In this document: positions 6,017 through 7,994 of the stretch, in pieces
Layout: every line of letters begins with the position of its first letter
Position numbering within the stretch: the first letter of the stretch is position 1
Source: Candidatus Eiseniibacteriota bacterium
GTDB taxonomy: Bacteria > Eisenbacteria > RBG-16-71-46
Assembly (NCBI GenBank): GCA_005893365.1
Contig: VBPB01000050.1
Coordinates: forward strand, 1,814 to 9,807
Reading direction: 5' to 3'
DNA length: 7,994 nt
The notes under the pieces: model-generated
Told to the model about the DNA's origin: nothing
Seen by the model: only the letters and a program-made list of their open reading frames with translations
Databases searched by the model: none
Program-made: the position numbers and the translations under genes

Positions 6017-6547
6017 ATGAAGAAGATCGTACTCACCTTTGGCCTGATCTCCGGCGCCATCGTTTCGGGGATGATGCTCATCACACTCCCGTTCCACGAC
6101 GCGCTTGGTTTCGACCGCAGCTTGATCCTCGGCTACACGTCGATGGTGCTCGCCTTCCTGCTGGTCTTCTTCGGCGTGCGCTCGTACCGGGACAACATCG
6201 CCGGTGGCACGGTGCGCTTCGGCCGCGCGCTCGCGGTGGGCGCGCTGATCGCGGTGGTGGCGTCGCTCTGCTACGTGGCGACTTGGGAGGTGATTTACTT
6301 CAAGTTTGCGCCGGATTACCTGACCAAGTATCAGGCGCGCACGCTGGAAAAGGCGCGCGCGGACGGCGCGAGCGAGGAGGCGATCTCACTGAAGAAGGCG
6401 GAAATGGACAAGTTCGCGGTCATGTACAGGAATCCGGCGATCAACGCGGCCCTCACGTTCGTGGAGCCGCTGCCGGTGGGGTTGATCATTGCGCTGGTGT
6501 CGGCCGGCGTGTTGAGCCGGCGGAAGAAGAGCCCGGTTGGCGGCTAA
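6017..6547 (+). CDS. DUF4199 family integral membrane protein
   Basis: 176 residues, about the usual size for DUF4199 (PF13858). Four hydrophobic helices are visible at about 4-24 (IVLTFGLISGAIVSGMMLI), 36-55 (ILGYTSMVLAFLLVFFGV), 70-95 (RALAVGALIAVVASLCYVATW) and 142-166 (INAALTFVEPLPVGLIIALV). An intervening charged segment of about 97-140 (APDYLTKYQARTLEKARADG) is probably outside the membrane. FFGVRSYRDN, the following GG-x-VRFGRAL segment and the MYRNP/FVEPLPVGLIIAL end are typical of the family, whose biochemical role is unknown. The ATG at 6017 is preferred over the upstream in-frame ATG at 5951 because GAGGG (6004-6008) sits 8 nt before it and the extra 22 residues are unlike a membrane-protein N-terminus. 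It follows the LuxR-type gene by 119 nt on the same strand; the two are likely co-regulated partners. Confidence 0.86.
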   Translation: MKKIVLTFGLISGAIVSGMMLITLPFHDALGFDRSLILGYTSMVLAFLLVFFGVRSYRDNIAGGTVRFGRALAVGALIAVVASLCYVATWEVIYFKFAPDYLTKYQARTLEKARADGASEEAISLKKAEMDKFAVMYRNPAINAALTFVEPLPVGLIIALVSAGVLSRRKKSPVGG

Positions 6548-6614
6548 GCAGCACATCCCACCGTGGCACGTCGAATGAGGCCCGCCGAAGAAGGTCCTCG
6601 CCTCGCTGCCAGAA

Positions 6615-6633
6615 GCGAGCGATGGCCGCTCGC
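6615..6633 (+). terminator. GC-rich hairpin downstream of the DUF4199 gene
   Basis: GCGAGCG-ATGGC-CGCTCGC is a perfect 7-bp stem with a 5-nt loop, 67 nt after the DUF4199 stop, followed by a pyrimidine-rich run (gccttctcgtct) rather than a clean T-tract. It is a candidate weak intrinsic terminator for the upstream pair. Confidence 0.4.
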
Positions 6634-6639
6634 GCCTTC

Positions 6640-6656
6640 TCGTCTAAGCTAGACGA
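6640..6656. promoter_or_regulatory. Palindrome TCGTCTA-AGC-TAGACGA, possible operator
   Basis: Seven-bp perfect arms flank a 3-nt centre. It lies 7 nt after the preceding hairpin and ~145 nt before the next plus-strand start. Its compact dyad resembles a dimeric regulator site. No flanking promoter was convincing. The remainder of 6548-6801 shows nothing else I can support. Confidence 0.3.
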
Positions 6657-6801
6657 CGATAGAGTCCTGGCCCGACCTTCAGGAACGCCGGCCTGAGTCG
6701 CGGGTAGTTGCCTCGGGGCCCGGTCAGATCGGTGGTAACCTGCCGGGCGTGCGTGAGGCGTAGGACATCTCAGCCCCGTGCGTTCAATCAGGGCAAGGCC
6801 T

Positions 6802-7593
6802 ATGAGCGACCAGGTTCGATCCATCCAGACAGACGCCGGCGAGATCACGGTACGCGGTCTGGCCCCCAAGACCCTTCAAGCGCTCGGCACACTGTTCCCA
6901 CGCGTCGGCTGGATCGAAGACCAGGGATGTCGCTTGCTCGCGCTGCTGCCGATCCACGGACCTCGTGTCCTCCAGGGATTTCGCACTGGCTATGGGTGGT
7001 ATCCGCCGAACGAGCGCGAGGCTGTTGAGAATCTGCTCCCGATGAAGCGACTGATGATCATCGAGGCGGCTGCAGCATTCCGTTCTCGCGGATTCCAGGG
7101 AGTGCTCATGCCCGCGGCCTGTCTGACAGGGACGCCAGGCTGGCATTGCCAGTTGGGCGAGTTGCTCTTCCTGCGCTCTCGCGGGCCGCTTGCTCGCAGC
7201 CTAGTCCACGGCGATCCCATACGCGGCTACGAGGACGTCTTCGGCCCCGGCGCCACAGACGTCCTCCTATCGTTCGTCGGCGAGATGTGCACCGCATGCA
7301 AGGCGTCTTTGAACTGGAAGATCGTCGTCGACGACCTGGAGCCTTGCCCGGCCAATTGGTCGGGTGCCCACTGGCGCGCGGACATCGTGCTCGTCAACGA
7401 CGAGGTCGTGGTGATCCGTCCGAAGCTGACGCCAGACGATCCGCTGCTGCCGGTGCTCGTGGGGGCTGGGATCACGGAGATCCAGCACGTCCCGTCCGTG
7501 CTGGTCATGCACACGTCCGAAGCGGCGATGGCCCGCCGGAGCCGCCGTCGCTGCAGCGCATGGTTAGGTGGCAACCATGTCATCACCACTTGA
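6802..7593 (+). CDS. Hypothetical protein, 263 residues, unrecognised
   Basis: I do not recognise this family. The sequence has ordinary protein composition, unlike the Arg/Pro-rich shadow frames: MSDQVRSIQTDAGEITVRGL, WIEDQGCRLLALLPIHGP, RLMIIEAAAAFRSRGFQGVL, FVGEMCTACKASLNWKIVV, then DIVLVNDEVVVIRPKLTPDD. Predicted texture is soluble alpha/beta. There is no signal peptide or membrane helix, and a CTAC Cys pair occurs at about residue 164. The ATG at 6802 (MSDQ) is chosen; AGGG at 6790-6793 lies 8 nt upstream. A GTG at 6778 in the same frame is an alternative giving 271 residues. The last ~20 residues (ARRSRRRCSAWLGGNHVITT) change character and span an inverted repeat, so the C-terminus may not be original. 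The 3' end overlaps the convergent small gene by 11 bp. No function is assigned. Confidence 0.65.
   Translation: MSDQVRSIQTDAGEITVRGLAPKTLQALGTLFPRVGWIEDQGCRLLALLPIHGPRVLQGFRTGYGWYPPNEREAVENLLPMKRLMIIEAAAAFRSRGFQGVLMPAACLTGTPGWHCQLGELLFLRSRGPLARSLVHGDPIRGYEDVFGPGATDVLLSFVGEMCTACKASLNWKIVVDDLEPCPANWSGAHWRADIVLVNDEVVVIRPKLTPDDPLLPVLVGAGITEIQHVPSVLVMHTSEAAMARRSRRRCSAWLGGNHVITT
7559..7579. repeat. Inverted repeat CATGGTT-AGGTGGC-AACCATG at the 3' end of the hypothetical gene
   Basis: Perfect 7-bp arms with a 7-nt loop, inside the last codons of the 263-residue gene and just beyond the stop of the convergent gene. It may act as a bidirectional 3'-end hairpin or mark a rearrangement junction. It contains GTTAGGT, which fits the integron R' core GTTRRRY, but no matching partner core was found upstream, so it is not called attC. 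Confidence 0.35.
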
Positions 7594-7903
7594 TTGGCTC
7601 CCACTCTGTCATCGTCTTCCATTCGTCAGCACCGGTGGCATATGACACCAGCGCTCTCACAATCTCGTCAGCGGTGAGGCTGCGCTTGGCTCGGTAATGA
7701 TGCTTGGCATCGGTGTCCTGATACTCCACCTCAAAACCAACGTTCTGGTCTCCGCCAATCTGAATGTAGGTCATGTGAGTCGGTCCGAGGATAAGAAACG
7801 CGTCACTCTTCTTGGTGTCGAGCTCGAATACCGCCTGCCGGATGTCGCTCTCTGTGGGATTCTGAATCTTCTTGTGGCCGCAAATATCCAATGTGCAGTT
7901 CAT
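7583..7903 (-). CDS. Small acidic hypothetical protein, immunity-protein-like (106 residues)
   Basis: The ATG at 7903 is preceded by GAGGG with 7-nt spacing. The protein begins MNCTLDICGHKKIQNPTESD and continues with DAFLILGPTHMTYIQIGGDQ, VGFEVEYQDTDAKHHYRAK and SLTADEIVRALVSYATGADE, ending WKTMTEWEPIKW. The order 'PTexdIrxAvxxLD', 'FLIL', 'YIQ.GG...GF.vEYQ', 'hYRA', 'LTadEivrAxvSYatG...W....WE' resembles a widespread small-protein group. It also recalls Imm1-like immunity proteins in size, acidity and N-to-C texture. That link is inference and no toxin gene is adjacent. No signal peptide or membrane segment is visible, so it is presumably cytosolic. Base composition is clearly less GC-rich than neighbours, with more A/T at third positions, suggesting acquisition. 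It converges on and overlaps the 263-residue gene by 11 bp. Confidence 0.8.
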   Translation of the reverse strand: MNCTLDICGHKKIQNPTESDIRQAVFELDTKKSDAFLILGPTHMTYIQIGGDQNVGFEVEYQDTDAKHHYRAKRSLTADEIVRALVSYATGADEWKTMTEWEPIKW

Positions 7904-7942
7904 CCTTTAGCCCTCGGGGGCATGGTGGTCATCGTGGCCTGT

Positions 7943-7966
7943 CTGCCGCAACCAGAAATGCGGCAG
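7943..7966. repeat. Hairpin CTGCCGCA-(8 nt)-TGCGGCAG upstream of the small minus-strand gene
   Basis: Perfect 8-bp arms with loop accagaaa, 40-63 nt upstream of the small gene's start. On the minus strand it could be an operator or leader hairpin, or the 3' hairpin of a gene beyond the window. No T-tract follows on either strand. The remaining right-hand bases (7967-7994) show no gene. Confidence 0.4.
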
Positions 7967-7994
7967 TCGCCGAGGTTCACCGCCGGCAGCATAG

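Noticed and set aside
6486..6869. Minus-strand frame with a protein-like piece (DEKARAAIARFWQRGEDLL) opposite 6548-6660
   Set aside because: It runs into the antisense of the DUF4199 gene, has no start signal, and matches no family I can name. A further relic is possible but unsupported.
7563..7569. GTTAGGT as an integron attC R' core
   Set aside because: No complementary R'' core (RYYYAAC) with the required L-box arrangement upstream; better explained as part of the 7559-7579 inverted repeat.

Overview
The window is GC-rich bacterial DNA with Shine-Dalgarno-type starts. It shows no rRNA, intact tRNA or CRISPR array. Family types (TIG/Ig-like secreted protein, membrane LuxR regulator next to a DUF4199 protein) suggest an environmental Gram-negative lineage of the Gemmatimonadota/Eisenbacteria/Acidobacteriota kind. 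That placement is inference only; no marker gene is present.

Layout. (1) Positions 1-1820, minus strand: the first 606 codons of a large secreted protein (signal peptide, propeller-like domain, TIG domain, Ig-like domains) whose C-terminus lies beyond the left edge. Its upstream region has two perfect inverted repeats and a 9-mer present three times at 24-nt steps. (2) 2140-2337, minus: a decayed fragment of an IS91-type transposase. (3) 2678-3382, plus: a class I SAM-dependent methyltransferase with a Cys-rich N-terminus. (4) 3618-5039, plus: a protein made almost wholly of seven tandem C-x3-H-x14-C-x2-C zinc modules. Its last ~30 residues are read antisense through (5) 4948-5330, minus: the broken C-terminal part of a large serine recombinase. 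(6) 5427-5897 and 6017-6547, plus: a membrane-anchored LuxR-type regulator followed by a DUF4199 membrane protein, a probable functional pair. (7) 6802-7593, plus, and 7583-7903, minus: two convergent hypothetical genes overlapping by 11 bp; the second is visibly less GC-rich and looks acquired.

The window reads as a patchwork. Stable-looking genes (methyltransferase, LuxR/DUF4199 pair) are interleaved with accessory material: two dead mobile-element fragments, a zinc-module array protein ending exactly at one of them, and an orphan convergent pair. The strongest candidates for something undescribed are the seven-module zinc protein with its junction to the recombinase remnant, and the 271/106-codon region at the right end. 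No multi-gene defence or biosynthetic system can be demonstrated.
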